NCBI RefSeq assembly: GCF_027474525.2
Contig: NZ_CP114882.2
Coordinates: 1,798,001-1,862,000, forward strand
Length of the DNA stretch: 64,000 bases
From: Flavobacterium lacustre
Lineage (GTDB): Bacteria > Bacteroidota > Bacteroidia > Flavobacteriales > Flavobacteriaceae
Direction of reading: 5' to 3'
This document shows positions 1 to 7,277 of the stretch, piece after piece (position 1 is the first letter of the stretch; every line of letters begins with the position of its first letter). Below the pieces are notes generated by a model that saw only the letters and a list, made by a program, of their open reading frames with translations, made no database searches and was not told the origin of the DNA. Position numbers and translations under genes: made by a program.

Positions 1-657
1 CGTGGTGTAATCCGGTTTGGCATACATCACCGGGTTTTCCACTAATTCAGCATAACGTGAAGTTATAAAAACGTCTGTTGTAGCGGTTGTGTCTAAATCA
101 ATCATAGAGGTTGCGCCCCAAAGTGTTTCCGGATGGCTGATGGTCACTTTGTACGGCAAGTCGATTTTGTCCAGAAAGTAGCCTACAAAGCCATGCATGT
201 TAATCATAAAGTTGACACCTGCGTCAATATTTGTACCTGCTGGAGAAAACACATCTTCTTTACCAAATCCTTTTCCGTTTTCGGTGTCGTAGGTGTCATT
301 TACTAAATATGTGATGGTGCGTAATGCTTTTGCATTTTTAATTGTCCAGTTATTATCATCTTTTTTAGTAACAGACAAAAGTGCTCCTTTGGCATCGAAT
401 GCCTTTACGTCTTCAATATATTTACCATAATTGTCCTCGGTATAGGTTCCTGGAACAATTTTAGGAATGCTGTATGTTACTTCATCAGTATTGATTTTTG
501 GTGTTGTAACCGTAACCAGTACTTTGTCGTCCTTTACATCGATAAGATTAATGCTAACGGAAACTTCTTGTTTTGAAGTTGTAGCAGTTGCAGTACTTCC
601 GGTTTTGCAACTCCAAAGCATGGCTGCAAAAGCAAAGGAAAATAGTATTCTTTTCAT
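1..657 (-). CDS. M61-family (glycyl aminopeptidase-like) lipoprotein peptidase, C-terminus beyond window
   Basis: Only the first 219 codons are in the window; the gene runs off the left edge. The start is an ATG at 657. The N-terminus is a lipoprotein signal with lipobox LWSC, so the protein should be lipid-anchored in the periplasm or outer membrane. The next ~200 residues resemble the beta-rich N-terminal domain of M61 peptidases: PGTY followed by NYGKYIED, then FDAKGALL and a DTYDTENG stretch. The catalytic zinc motif (HExxH) and the PDZ domain expected in this family would lie outside the window, so activity cannot be judged. It is oriented like the hydrolase gene just to its right, with a 56-bp gap. 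Confidence 0.72.
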   Translation of the reverse strand, partial: MKRILFSFAFAAMLWSCKTGSTATATTSKQEVSVSINLIDVKDDKVLVTVTTPKINTDEVTYSIPKIVPGTYTEDNYGKYIEDVKAFDAKGALLSVTKKDDNNWTIKNAKALRTITYLVNDTYDTENGKGFGKEDVFSPAGTNIDAGVNFMINMHGFVGYFLDKIDLPYKVTISHPETLWGATSMIDLDTTATTDVFITSRYAELVENPVMYAKPDYTT

Positions 658-713
658 AATTTGAATTGTTTTTATATGTCTGTAAGTCTTCGTTATCTTA
701 TAAATGTTACAGT

Positions 714-1649
714 TTATAATGATTTAATGAAAAGATTTATTGCTGTAGTCAGTCCTTCCGTCACCGGTAAATCCGGGTTGGTGTATGACGCTTTGTTCTC
801 TGCTTCGTCGCCTTTAATTTCTTTTAAAACATGATTCATGTTGGTTATGATTTCTAATTTGGCTTCCGGTTTGGCTTGTTTTAGTGCTTGGGCATCTGCA
901 ACAGCTACTTGTAAATCTTTGTCTCCGTTGATGATCAGAACCGGTATTTGTATTTTTTTAATTTCATTTTGCGGATTGTATTTGATCCAGGAAATCATAT
1001 ACGGTTGTACGCTTTCCCTGAAAAGAGCAGCTAACATTTGGTTTTTATTTTCGAATGTTTTTCCGGATTTAAGGATTTCCAGATTTTTTTGGACTTCTTC
1101 TTTTAAGAAAGGCGCTTGTTTTCCTATTTGTTCCAATAGTACTTCATCAATTGGTCTTCCGGCTCCAGCCAATGAAATGTAGGCATCTGCATTTCCATTT
1201 GCTGCTACCAATCCGATTAAAGCTCCTTCGCTGTGTCCGGCAATTATGATTTTGTTGTATTTCTTTTGGTTTTTAAAATACGCGATGACGTCTTTGGCAT
1301 CCTTAATAAAATCATCAAAAGAAAGACTTGCTTCGTTAAGCGTTCCGGCAGCCATTTGAGCAAAGATTCTTTTGTCATAACTAAAAACAGCATTATCTTT
1401 TTTGGCTAATTCTTCCGATAGTTTTTTTAAGGAATTATTGCTCATCCCTTTTTGGTTTCCGTCTCTGTCTGTTGGGCCTGAGCCTGCAATCAGTATGACA
1501 AGATTTGTTTTGTTGCTTTGATTTAAAGGGATGTATAATGACCCTTTCAGCAAGGTGTTTATGGTAACTTCTTCTTTATTGAATGCTGGTTGTTGGGCAA
1601 AACAATTGGTAACGAATGCCAATAGAACTATAAAAGTTGCTTTCTTCAT
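714..1649 (-). CDS. Secreted alpha/beta hydrolase
   Basis: A 311-aa protein with a cleavable signal peptide (about residues 1-18, ending CFAQQ), so it acts in the periplasm or outside the cell. The core is an alpha/beta hydrolase of the S33/serine-aminopeptidase type. An early GSGPTDRDGN loop (oxyanion-hole region) is typical of this group. The nucleophile elbow GHSEG places the serine near residue 140. A probable acid lies in INGDKDLQV and the histidine in NMNHVLK, completing a triad. The substrate cannot be deduced; esterase or peptidase activity on small acyl or peptide substrates is plausible. It sits downstream of the DUF2805 gene, with a terminator between, so it is probably its own unit. 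Confidence 0.8.
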   Translation of the reverse strand: MKKATFIVLLAFVTNCFAQQPAFNKEEVTINTLLKGSLYIPLNQSNKTNLVILIAGSGPTDRDGNQKGMSNNSLKKLSEELAKKDNAVFSYDKRIFAQMAAGTLNEASLSFDDFIKDAKDVIAYFKNQKKYNKIIIAGHSEGALIGLVAANGNADAYISLAGAGRPIDEVLLEQIGKQAPFLKEEVQKNLEILKSGKTFENKNQMLAALFRESVQPYMISWIKYNPQNEIKKIQIPVLIINGDKDLQVAVADAQALKQAKPEAKLEIITNMNHVLKEIKGDEAENKASYTNPDLPVTEGLTTAINLFIKSL

Positions 1650-1696
1650 TTTATTTGGTGTTTAGCTGGGGTTATTTTTTTTGAATCAAAGGAAAA

Positions 1697-1722
1697 AAAA
1701 ACTCCCGTGTAAGGGAGTTTTT
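1697..1722 (-). terminator. Intrinsic terminator after the DUF2805 gene
   Basis: A hairpin with arms around ACTCCC/GGGAGT, extended by A/T pairs, and a 6-nt loop. Read on the minus strand it is followed by a T-run. It lies 4 bp after the stop of the DUF2805 gene. Confidence 0.8.
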
Positions 1723-1725
1723 AGT

Positions 1726-2004
1726 TTAATCAAGTTTGTTTTTTATGTAATATTTGCCATCCAAATCTTCGTCGAAATCATCGATTTTAAGGGGTTTTGG
1801 TTTTGGTTTATTAGCAGTAGCTTTCTTTTTCCACATCTCAAATTTTTCTGCGGGCATCTTCTTTTTCATGATTTCTAAAACCTCTTTTTCGGCCAGACCA
1901 AATTCTTTTTTGATAATTTCAAAAGGATTTTTTTCTTCTAAGGCCAACGTAACAAGTTTTTCTGTTTGTTCCCAGTTCAATTCTTTGCGGTTACTCTTTT
2001 TCAT
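1726..2004 (-). CDS. DUF2805 / TIGR03643-family small protein
   Basis: A 92-aa basic protein. The ATG at 2004 is chosen over a GTG one codon earlier (2007). The pattern is typical of the TIGR03643/DUF2805 family: an acidic-aromatic helix (LNWEQTEKLVTLALEEKNPF), then EFGLAEKEVLEIMKK, then FEMWKKK, with a Lys/Pro-rich tail. The layout resembles a small helix-turn-helix-like fold. The family is widespread in Bacteroidetes and has no established function as far as I know; a nucleic-acid-binding role is only suggested by charge and fold. No signal peptide is present, so it is cytoplasmic. Confidence 0.75.
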   Translation of the reverse strand: MKKSNRKELNWEQTEKLVTLALEEKNPFEIIKKEFGLAEKEVLEIMKKKMPAEKFEMWKKKATANKPKPKPLKIDDFDEDLDGKYYIKNKLD

Positions 2005-2124
2005 CACGTGAAAATTAATTCAATAGTGGTTAATGATTAATAAATGGTTCATTTTAATTATAAACCAATATTAAGAAAAATAATAATTACTTCGTATCAA
2101 AACCTCATTTTTTTTATAGTTTTT

Positions 2125-2952
2125 TTAGTCCTTTTCGAAAGCGCGTTGTTTTTGAAACGGAATTTTAAGTAAGTTCTTCAGCTCATTGTGCTCTTCGGGC
2201 TTCAGGTGTGTGTCTACACCATAGCGGATTTCTTCTCTTGGCATTGTCATAAAAGTTCCGAATATTCGGTCCCAAATCGAAAAAATATTCCCGTAATTAC
2301 TATCGGTGTACGGCAAAACATAATGATGATGTACTTTATGCATATCGGGAGAAACAATAAAATAACTCAAAAACACATCTACTTTTTTGGGTAATGCAAT
2401 ATTGGCATGGTTAAATTGGGTTGCGATTACCGATAGGGTTTGGTAGAGAAATACCATCCACATCGGGCTTCCTACAATCAAAACGCCAAAGGTGGTAAAG
2501 ATAAACCGGATGACACTTTCGCCGGGATGGTGCCTGTTGGCAGTAGTGGTGTCAATCCAAGTATCGGTATGGTGAATCAGATGAAACCGCCATAAAAACT
2601 TGGTTTTGTGTTCTACCAGATGAACCAGATACGCTCCAATTAAATCTAATAAAAGTAACCCAATCAGCGTATAAAGCCACACTGGCATTTGCGGCAGTTC
2701 TTGTAAAATTCCAAAATTATTTATTATTGTCCAATCCGCCGTTTTTACCAAAATGAAAGCCAAACAGAAATTGACCACGATGGTTGTCATTGTCAAAAAG
2801 AGATTTATGCCGGCATGATGCGTTTTTTTATAGTTAAAATTAAAAAGCGGAAATGCGTTTTCGATCAGCCAAAACAGTGTAATTCCACCTACCAGAATCA
2901 AGCTTCGGTGCGACGATGGAATCGTGGTAAAATAAGAAATAAGGTCGTTCAT
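2125..2952 (-). CDS. Sterol desaturase / fatty acid hydroxylase family membrane enzyme
   Basis: A 275-aa integral membrane protein with about four hydrophobic segments and the eight-histidine di-iron signature of the fatty acid hydroxylase superfamily. The signature comprises HLVEH, then HLIHHTD, then NRHHPGE, and later HKVHHHY with NYGNIFSIWDRIFGT. Members insert oxygen or double bonds into lipids (sterols, carotenoids, fatty acids, ether lipids) at the inner membrane. In Bacteroidetes the substrate is normally unassigned, and nothing in the neighbours identifies it. Length and motif spacing are normal, and all histidine boxes look intact. Confidence 0.85.
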   Translation of the reverse strand: MNDLISYFTTIPSSHRSLILVGGITLFWLIENAFPLFNFNYKKTHHAGINLFLTMTTIVVNFCLAFILVKTADWTIINNFGILQELPQMPVWLYTLIGLLLLDLIGAYLVHLVEHKTKFLWRFHLIHHTDTWIDTTTANRHHPGESVIRFIFTTFGVLIVGSPMWMVFLYQTLSVIATQFNHANIALPKKVDVFLSYFIVSPDMHKVHHHYVLPYTDSNYGNIFSIWDRIFGTFMTMPREEIRYGVDTHLKPEEHNELKNLLKIPFQKQRAFEKD

Positions 2953-3025
2953 ATTTTAAGGGTTTGTTTCAAATGTACTACTTTTTCGGATACAGTCGTT
3001 TCGGATAATTATCTGGTTCTCTGTT

Positions 3026-3628
3026 TTATATAATGACTCTAAAAGTGAGGTTAATTCTGGGTCCTATGGGTTTTGTCGTTTTCGGGATTTGATGTTTCCA
3101 GAATTGTTGGGTAGTTCCTTTCATTAATAAGAGGCTGCCATGTTCCAATACTATGTTTTTTTTACACTCTTTGTCTGTGTTGTGTTTCAATTGAAAAACA
3201 CGTTCCGCGCCGAGACTTATCGAAGCTATAACTGGGTTTGTCCCTAATTCTTTTTCGTTGTCGGCGTGCCAGCCGTTACTGTCCTTGCCGTCCCGGTAAT
3301 AGTTCAGTAATACCGAGGTGAATTTGGTTTGGCAAGTGCTTTCGACGGATTCTTTTATTTTTTGCAAAATGGGTGTCCATTCTAAGGGTTGCATGGTGAT
3401 ATTCGCATAAGAGTAGGGTTTTTCTTGTTCTCCATATAAAGCGGTCAGTCGGGGTTGTGGATGAATTTTTCCAAAAACCCGAATCTCATCTTGTTGCCAC
3501 GCACTGTTGTTTTTTAATTCGCTAAACAATCTGTCCGCTTCCTCTGTATTAAAAAAATGAGGAAAGTAGATTATTTCTGCGTCCGGTAGATCGAGTACAA
3601 TAGGTTCTTGTTGGAATAATGCGTTCAT
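3026..3628 (-). CDS. AlkB-like 2-oxoglutarate/Fe(II) dioxygenase
   Basis: A 200-aa cytoplasmic protein of the AlkB family, which oxidatively demethylates alkylated DNA or RNA bases. The start is placed at the ATG at 3628 (MNALFQQEP); an in-frame upstream start at 3679 would add 17 residues that do not look like the family. The iron ligands are in WHADNE (HxD) and a distal His in KHQIPK. The 2-oxoglutarate-binding arginines are in PRINLTFR. NYYRDGKDSNGWH and SLGAERVFQLKH are also typical. It most resembles the short eukaryote-like ALKBH2/3 branch common in Bacteroidetes. No Ada-type regulator is adjacent. Confidence 0.88.
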   Translation of the reverse strand: MNALFQQEPIVLDLPDAEIIYFPHFFNTEEADRLFSELKNNSAWQQDEIRVFGKIHPQPRLTALYGEQEKPYSYANITMQPLEWTPILQKIKESVESTCQTKFTSVLLNYYRDGKDSNGWHADNEKELGTNPVIASISLGAERVFQLKHNTDKECKKNIVLEHGSLLLMKGTTQQFWKHQIPKTTKPIGPRINLTFRVII

Positions 3629-3708
3629 GTTGTAAAAATAAAGAGAAAAGGGGAGTCGTTCCCTTTTGAAATTAATCAAATTATCCTGTAGAACTAATTT
3701 CTATTTTA

Positions 3709-4062
3709 TCAGGTGTATTGATAAGCCCAATATAGCAGTACAAGCTGTAGCGGCATTCTTGAAAGAAGGATCCATTTGGGTAAGTGCATACTTGCTCTTC
3801 TGTGTTGGTACATGTAGATGTGGCAGGGAAAAACGGCTATCAGCAAGGCCATAATTCCCCAAGCGGCATAGCTTGAAAACGAAGGGATGCAAAGTTCAAC
3901 CGCTAAAAAAATTTGTAAAAAACCAGTGGTAGAATTCAATAGAGCTGGATTCGGCAAATAAGGCGGTATGATTTTTAAATAAAGCTTTGGCGATCTGAAA
4001 TGATTAATTCCTGCTAAAAGGTATATCAAAGCCATTAGGTAGAGGTGCCAAGGAAAAATCAT
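3709..4062 (-). CDS. DoxX-like small membrane protein
   Basis: A 117-aa protein with four predicted membrane helices. It carries the DoxX-family pattern: an opening helix with LLAGINHFRSP, then KIIPPYLPNP, a second helix GFLQIFLAVEL, a third helix of small residues and a final helix LVLLYWAY. DoxX-like proteins are inner-membrane proteins sometimes tied to redox or thiol metabolism; for this subgroup no function is established. It stands alone between the AlkB-like gene (80-bp gap) and the EamA transporter gene (74-bp gap), all on the minus strand. Confidence 0.75.
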   Translation of the reverse strand: MIFPWHLYLMALIYLLAGINHFRSPKLYLKIIPPYLPNPALLNSTTGFLQIFLAVELCIPSFSSYAAWGIMALLIAVFPCHIYMYQHRRASMHLPKWILLSRMPLQLVLLYWAYQYT

Positions 4063-4136
4063 AATACGAGTCTTTATTGCTAATTTATATAAAAATTAGC
4101 ACAAAATAAATGATATTGTAAATAATTTAGCTAATT

Positions 4137-5039
4137 TTAAGAAATTGATTCTTTTTTATGATTTGCATTCATCAGTACAATAGCTGCAAGAATTAACGTA
4201 ATTCCAAACCATTGCAGTGTATTTACCGTTTCATTCAACAGAAAATAAGCCATCAAAACGGATACCGGTAGTTCTAAAGCCGAAACAATACTTCCCAGCC
4301 CAATTCCGGTAAGCGGAAAACCGGCATTCATCAGCATAGGTGGAATTATAGTTCCAAAAAGGGCTAGTATAATTCCCCATTTTATGAAAATATTAAAATT
4401 AAAGGGTGTTGATTGCGTTACCATTGCAAAAGCAAACACAATGACCGCACCACCTAACAGCATGTATAAACTGCGTTGTGCCGAAGAAATACCAACAGCC
4501 ACCCGATTTGCTGTGAACATCGTTGTGGTAAACGAAGCTGCCGCCAGAAGGCCTAACCCGATACCGCGCCAATCTAAATGTATTTTGGTTTGTAAAAGAT
4601 TTGTCGCTAGAACAGTTCCGATTAAAACAATGAATACCGAAATTATTTTTTGAGTTGAAGGGCGTTTTTTATCCAAAATCATTTCCAATAGTACTCCCAT
4701 CCAAACGGTTTGCATCAGCAAAACAATAGCGATAGAAACCGGGATGTACTTTACCGTCAGATAGTAAAATACACTGGTTAATCCCAGCGAAGTTCCGGCC
4801 AGCATCAATTGAAAAATGTTTTTGCGAGATGCCTTTATGACTGCATTTCCTTTCTTGTTTTTTTGAAATGCATTGATACTAAGTATTCCAAGTATTCCCA
4901 AGACAAATTGGGCTACAGTAACTTCGGCTGTTGAATAGTTTTCGTCATACGCCATTTTTACAAATGTGGCCAGCATTCCGTAACTCGTAGCTCCAAGTCC
5001 TACTAATAAAACTCCTTTTAATACGCTGTTTTTTATCAT
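4137..5039 (-). CDS. EamA/DMT-family transporter
   Basis: A 300-aa protein with ten hydrophobic segments arranged as two EamA repeats (roughly residues 8-140 and 155-290). The start is at 5039 (MIKNSVLKGVLLVG). Typical features are GATSYGMLATFVK in helix 1, VSIAIVLLMQTVWMGVL near the end of repeat 1, and SALELPVSVLMAYFLLNE in repeat 2. DMT transporters export amino acids, metabolites or drugs across the inner membrane. The cargo is not predictable here and no regulator is adjacent. Confidence 0.85.
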   Translation of the reverse strand: MIKNSVLKGVLLVGLGATSYGMLATFVKMAYDENYSTAEVTVAQFVLGILGILSINAFQKNKKGNAVIKASRKNIFQLMLAGTSLGLTSVFYYLTVKYIPVSIAIVLLMQTVWMGVLLEMILDKKRPSTQKIISVFIVLIGTVLATNLLQTKIHLDWRGIGLGLLAAASFTTTMFTANRVAVGISSAQRSLYMLLGGAVIVFAFAMVTQSTPFNFNIFIKWGIILALFGTIIPPMLMNAGFPLTGIGLGSIVSALELPVSVLMAYFLLNETVNTLQWFGITLILAAIVLMNANHKKESIS

Positions 5040-5197
5040 TTTTTTAAATTTGGAAAGCCGACAACGGTAGGGTTTAGGCGTTAGGAATTCTTATTCTCTT
5101 TCTGGAAATACACCATTTTAAGGAATAGTTTTCTAAATATCCTTAAAAAAAATCGCTGTAATAGGAATTTTATGAAAGCTTAATTTTTTGTTGATAA

Positions 5198-5605
5198 CTA
5201 GTCTTTTACCTGTTCTTTATGCGTCAAATCACTTAGGTGCAGTCGCAAAGCATCAACCGAAATATTGATTTCCCAAAATGACAATCCCAATGAAATCAAT
5301 AAGGCCAGTAAACTTAATCCGAATAAGTAAATGCTCGATACTTGTTGATCCAAAAACAATAATAACATCGTAAATACCGATAAAAACAAACTCGAAACAC
5401 CCGCCATTTGCATGTAGCGAATGAGTGTCAATCGTAAGTTAAGGTTTTTTATTTCCAATAAAATCATGCTGTTTTCTTTCTCTTTATAGGTTTTTTTGAG
5501 ACCTCGGACAATCGTGGCCACCGTTAAAAACCGATTGGTATATGCCAGTAAAATTAAGGAAGTAGCGGAGAAAAGTAAGGCCGGAGTTTCAATGTGTAGG
5601 GTCAT
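5198..5605 (-). CDS. DUF2721 membrane protein
   Basis: A 135-aa protein starting at the ATG at 5605 (MTLHIETPALLF). It matches the DUF2721 pattern: PALLFSATSLILLAYTNRFL in the first membrane helix, a charged cytoplasmic stretch, two closely spaced helices near the C-terminus, and a final short charged tail. The frame stays open upstream to another ATG at 5701. The added 32 residues would be Lys/Pro/Gln/Asn repeats encoded by the heptanucleotide array, so I regard that part as leader rather than protein. The function is unknown; the protein is predicted to sit in the inner membrane. Confidence 0.7.
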   Translation of the reverse strand: MTLHIETPALLFSATSLILLAYTNRFLTVATIVRGLKKTYKEKENSMILLEIKNLNLRLTLIRYMQMAGVSSLFLSVFTMLLLFLDQQVSSIYLFGLSLLALLISLGLSFWEINISVDALRLHLSDLTHKEQVKD

Positions 5606-5614
5606 GGGGATGTT

Positions 5615-5665
5615 GGGTGTTGGGTTTTGGGTTTTGGGTTTTGGGTTTTGGGTTTTGGGTTTTGG
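5615..5665. repeat. Heptanucleotide (TTTTGGG)n array, potential G-quadruplex
   Basis: Seven GGG tracts start at exact 7-bp spacing (5615, 5622, 5629, 5636, 5643, 5650, 5657), followed by a partial eighth copy. The G-rich strand is the plus strand, which is the template strand of the minus-strand DUF2721 gene, 10-60 bp upstream of its start codon. Four or more GGG tracts with short loops can fold into a G-quadruplex. Such arrays also vary in copy number by slippage. Confidence 0.9.
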
Positions 5666-5787
5666 TTTTTTTTTGAGTTCAAAGTTCGGGAATCTTTTCA
5701 ACTTTTTTATTCCAAAAAAATAGTAATTCTATTTGTAAAAAAATAATTCAAAAAGTATAGTTTTTGGCGTTAAATTAAAACTGTTTT

Positions 5788-6708
5788 TTAATGTTTAATC
5801 CAGTTAAAGGTTTGTTTGATGATTCTAGTTTTTTCTTTTAGAATAAAATTTAAATAAGCATCGGCAACTGGTGAAAATTTTTTGCCTTTTAACCAAATTA
5901 AATTCCAGTTAGATTGGATAGGTAAGTCTTTTACCGGAATAATTTGCAGGTCACCATTATTGAGTTCGTTTTTTATACCAATTATTGGCATAATGGAACA
6001 ACCAAGTCCTGCAAGTACGGCTTGTTTTACAGCTTCATTTCCGGTAAGAACCATTTTTTTTATAACCGTTAATTGATTGTTGTCTATAAATTTTTCCATC
6101 ACATATCTTGTTCCTGATCCTTGTTCGCGATAGATGATTGGTAACGTTTCTAAAATTTTTTTATCCTGAATTCCTGCCCCTACATTTTGATCAATATTAG
6201 CAATAAGGTAAAGGGAATTAGGCATAAGCTCTACGTTTTCAATTTCTATGGTTTCTGGTAAAACTGAAACCAAAGAAAAATCTACTTCATTTCTTTCTAA
6301 ATTTTTTAATACTTTATTTTTATTGGTCACATCCAGAATTAATTCAACACCTTGATTTTGTTTCAAAAAATCAGACAAAAAATAGGGTATTACATATTTG
6401 CCTGTTGATACTACGGAAATTTTTAATTTCCCCGTCAATTGCCCCTTAAATGCCATTGTTTTATAGTTTATGGCATGCACTTCATTTAAAATTTTTTCGG
6501 AGGCCAAGGCAATTTCTTTACCAAAATCTGTCACATACAGTTTTCTTCCAATTACTTCAGTTAGTGGAACATCAAATTGATCTTGAAAATTTTTTAATTG
6601 TATTGATACTGCAGGTTGGGAAAGATGCAATTCAATAGCAGCCTTAGTGATGCTTTTGTTTTGGGTAATTTTTAAAAAAACTTTTAGTTGATGCAGGGTA
6701 TAGTTCAT
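5788..6708 (-). CDS. LysR-family transcriptional regulator (CbbR-like) of the bicarbonate operon
   Basis: A 306-aa LysR-type regulator. The N-terminal winged helix-turn-helix spans about residues 1-60 (MNYTLHQLKVFLKI, then ITKAAIELHLSQPAVS). The C-terminal periplasmic-binding-like effector domain spans about 90-295, with GTRYVMEKF and GLGCSIMP typical of the family. The N-terminus resembles CbbR/RbcR/CmpR regulators that respond to carbon status in autotrophs. It is transcribed divergently from the six-gene operon at 6796-11437 across an 87-bp gap, the usual layout for a LysR regulator and its target. The effector is unknown; a link to inorganic carbon is inferred from the transporter in the operon. 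Confidence 0.88.
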   Translation of the reverse strand: MNYTLHQLKVFLKITQNKSITKAAIELHLSQPAVSIQLKNFQDQFDVPLTEVIGRKLYVTDFGKEIALASEKILNEVHAINYKTMAFKGQLTGKLKISVVSTGKYVIPYFLSDFLKQNQGVELILDVTNKNKVLKNLERNEVDFSLVSVLPETIEIENVELMPNSLYLIANIDQNVGAGIQDKKILETLPIIYREQGSGTRYVMEKFIDNNQLTVIKKMVLTGNEAVKQAVLAGLGCSIMPIIGIKNELNNGDLQIIPVKDLPIQSNWNLIWLKGKKFSPVADAYLNFILKEKTRIIKQTFNWIKH

Positions 6709-6720
6709 AAATAATTTTTA

Positions 6721-6732
6721 TGATAGTTATCA
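6721..6732. promoter_or_regulatory. Candidate LysR operator (inverted repeat TGATA-GT-TATCA)
   Basis: A perfect 5-bp inverted repeat with a 2-bp centre, matching the T-N11-A style of LysR boxes. It lies 13 bp upstream of the LysR start codon and directly downstream of the LysR -7 element, where binding would repress the regulator's own gene. It is also about 35-46 bp upstream of the divergent operon's -7 element, an activating position. Confidence 0.5.
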
Positions 6733-6740
6733 CAAATATA
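6733..6740 (-). promoter_or_regulatory. -7 element of the LysR gene (TATATTTG)
   Basis: A match to the Bacteroidetes -7 consensus TAnnTTTG on the minus strand, abutting the inverted repeat at 6721-6732. No TTG at the usual -33 distance is seen. Confidence 0.45.
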
Positions 6741-6766
6741 AATAAAAATATATGGATGAGCCGATT

Positions 6767-6774
6767 TACTTTTG
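6767..6774 (+). promoter_or_regulatory. -7 element of the bicarbonate operon (TACTTTTG)
   Basis: A match to TAnnTTTG, 21 bp before the first start codon of the operon. No TTG occurs 17-23 bp upstream, which fits a promoter that needs an activator. Confidence 0.5.
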
Positions 6775-6795
6775 TGAAAAATTAAAGTAATTGAT

Positions 6796-6975
6796 ATGGA
6801 AAATAAAAAAAAGAATATGGGTGTCAAAATAAGTTTATCCATTGGGTTGTGTTGGCTCATTTGCGCAATAGTATTAACGACAGTTTATCCTAAAAACCTA
6901 TTTTTTACTTTGTTTTTAGGTTTAGGAATATTTTTCACGGTCTACTCACTAAAGAAAACTCAAATTTTATTATAA
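6796..6975 (+). CDS. Small membrane protein (59 aa), first gene of the bicarbonate operon
   Basis: A short reading frame from the ATG at 6796 to TAA at 6975, just 7 bp before the next gene. The product begins MENKKKNMGVKISLSIG. It then has two hydrophobic stretches (about residues 12-30 and 34-51) separated by YPKN, and a short basic tail. It looks like a two-helix inner-membrane protein. No family is recognised. It sits closest to the promoter and in tight register with the following genes, which supports it being real. A role as a small subunit or regulator of the transporter encoded at the operon's end is only a guess. Confidence 0.6.
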   Translation: MENKKKNMGVKISLSIGLCWLICAIVLTTVYPKNLFFTLFLGLGIFFTVYSLKKTQILL

Positions 6976-6982
6976 AATAGTT

Positions 6983-7276
6983 ATGGAAAATGAATATCAA
7001 TTTAAGTTAATTGAAGGTCAATTTTCGCCTTCAGAAGCAAGAAAAGTACTTCTTGCTTTGATTAATAGTAAAGTTAATTTCCATAATTTGGAAATATTTA
7101 GTGATAAAATTCGATTTGATGAAGAAAATTCGCATTCCAAAATAAGAATTAAGTCTCTTACTGATGCTGCCGAATACATAAAGGAATTTATTAATGAAGG
7201 TTCATTGATGGATCTGGAGATTAAAATTGACAGTGTGGTTCAAATAGGTTTAATTCCTAAGGTAAACAAAAAATAG
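6983..7276 (+). CDS. Uncharacterised small cytoplasmic protein (97 aa)
   Basis: A 97-aa soluble protein with no signal peptide or membrane helix. Its sequence has an opening beta strand (YQFKLIEGQF), a SPSEARKVLLALINSKVNFH helix, a charged middle (IRFDEENSHSKIRI), a helix SLTDAAEYIKEFI and a C-terminal strand. Similar short proteins with a 'G-F-(S/T)P-EA' opening and 'INFH' are, from memory, frequent in Bacteroidetes and unnamed. It is 1 bp from the next gene, so translation is probably coupled. In cyanobacteria SbtA is controlled by a small PII-like partner (SbtB), but this sequence shows no clear PII signature. Confidence 0.75.
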   Translation: MENEYQFKLIEGQFSPSEARKVLLALINSKVNFHNLEIFSDKIRFDEENSHSKIRIKSLTDAAEYIKEFINEGSLMDLEIKIDSVVQIGLIPKVNKK

Positions 7277-7277
7277 A

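Noticed and set aside
5615..5665. The TTTTGGG array as a telomere or CRISPR-like element
   Set aside because: Too short, no spacers, and internal to a chromosome-like gene context; a simple tandem heptanucleotide repeat explains it.
5606..5701. N-terminal extension of the DUF2721 protein starting at 5701
   Set aside because: The extra 32 residues are repeat-encoded KPKTQNP-type sequence unlike the family, and the ATG at 5605 matches the domain start.
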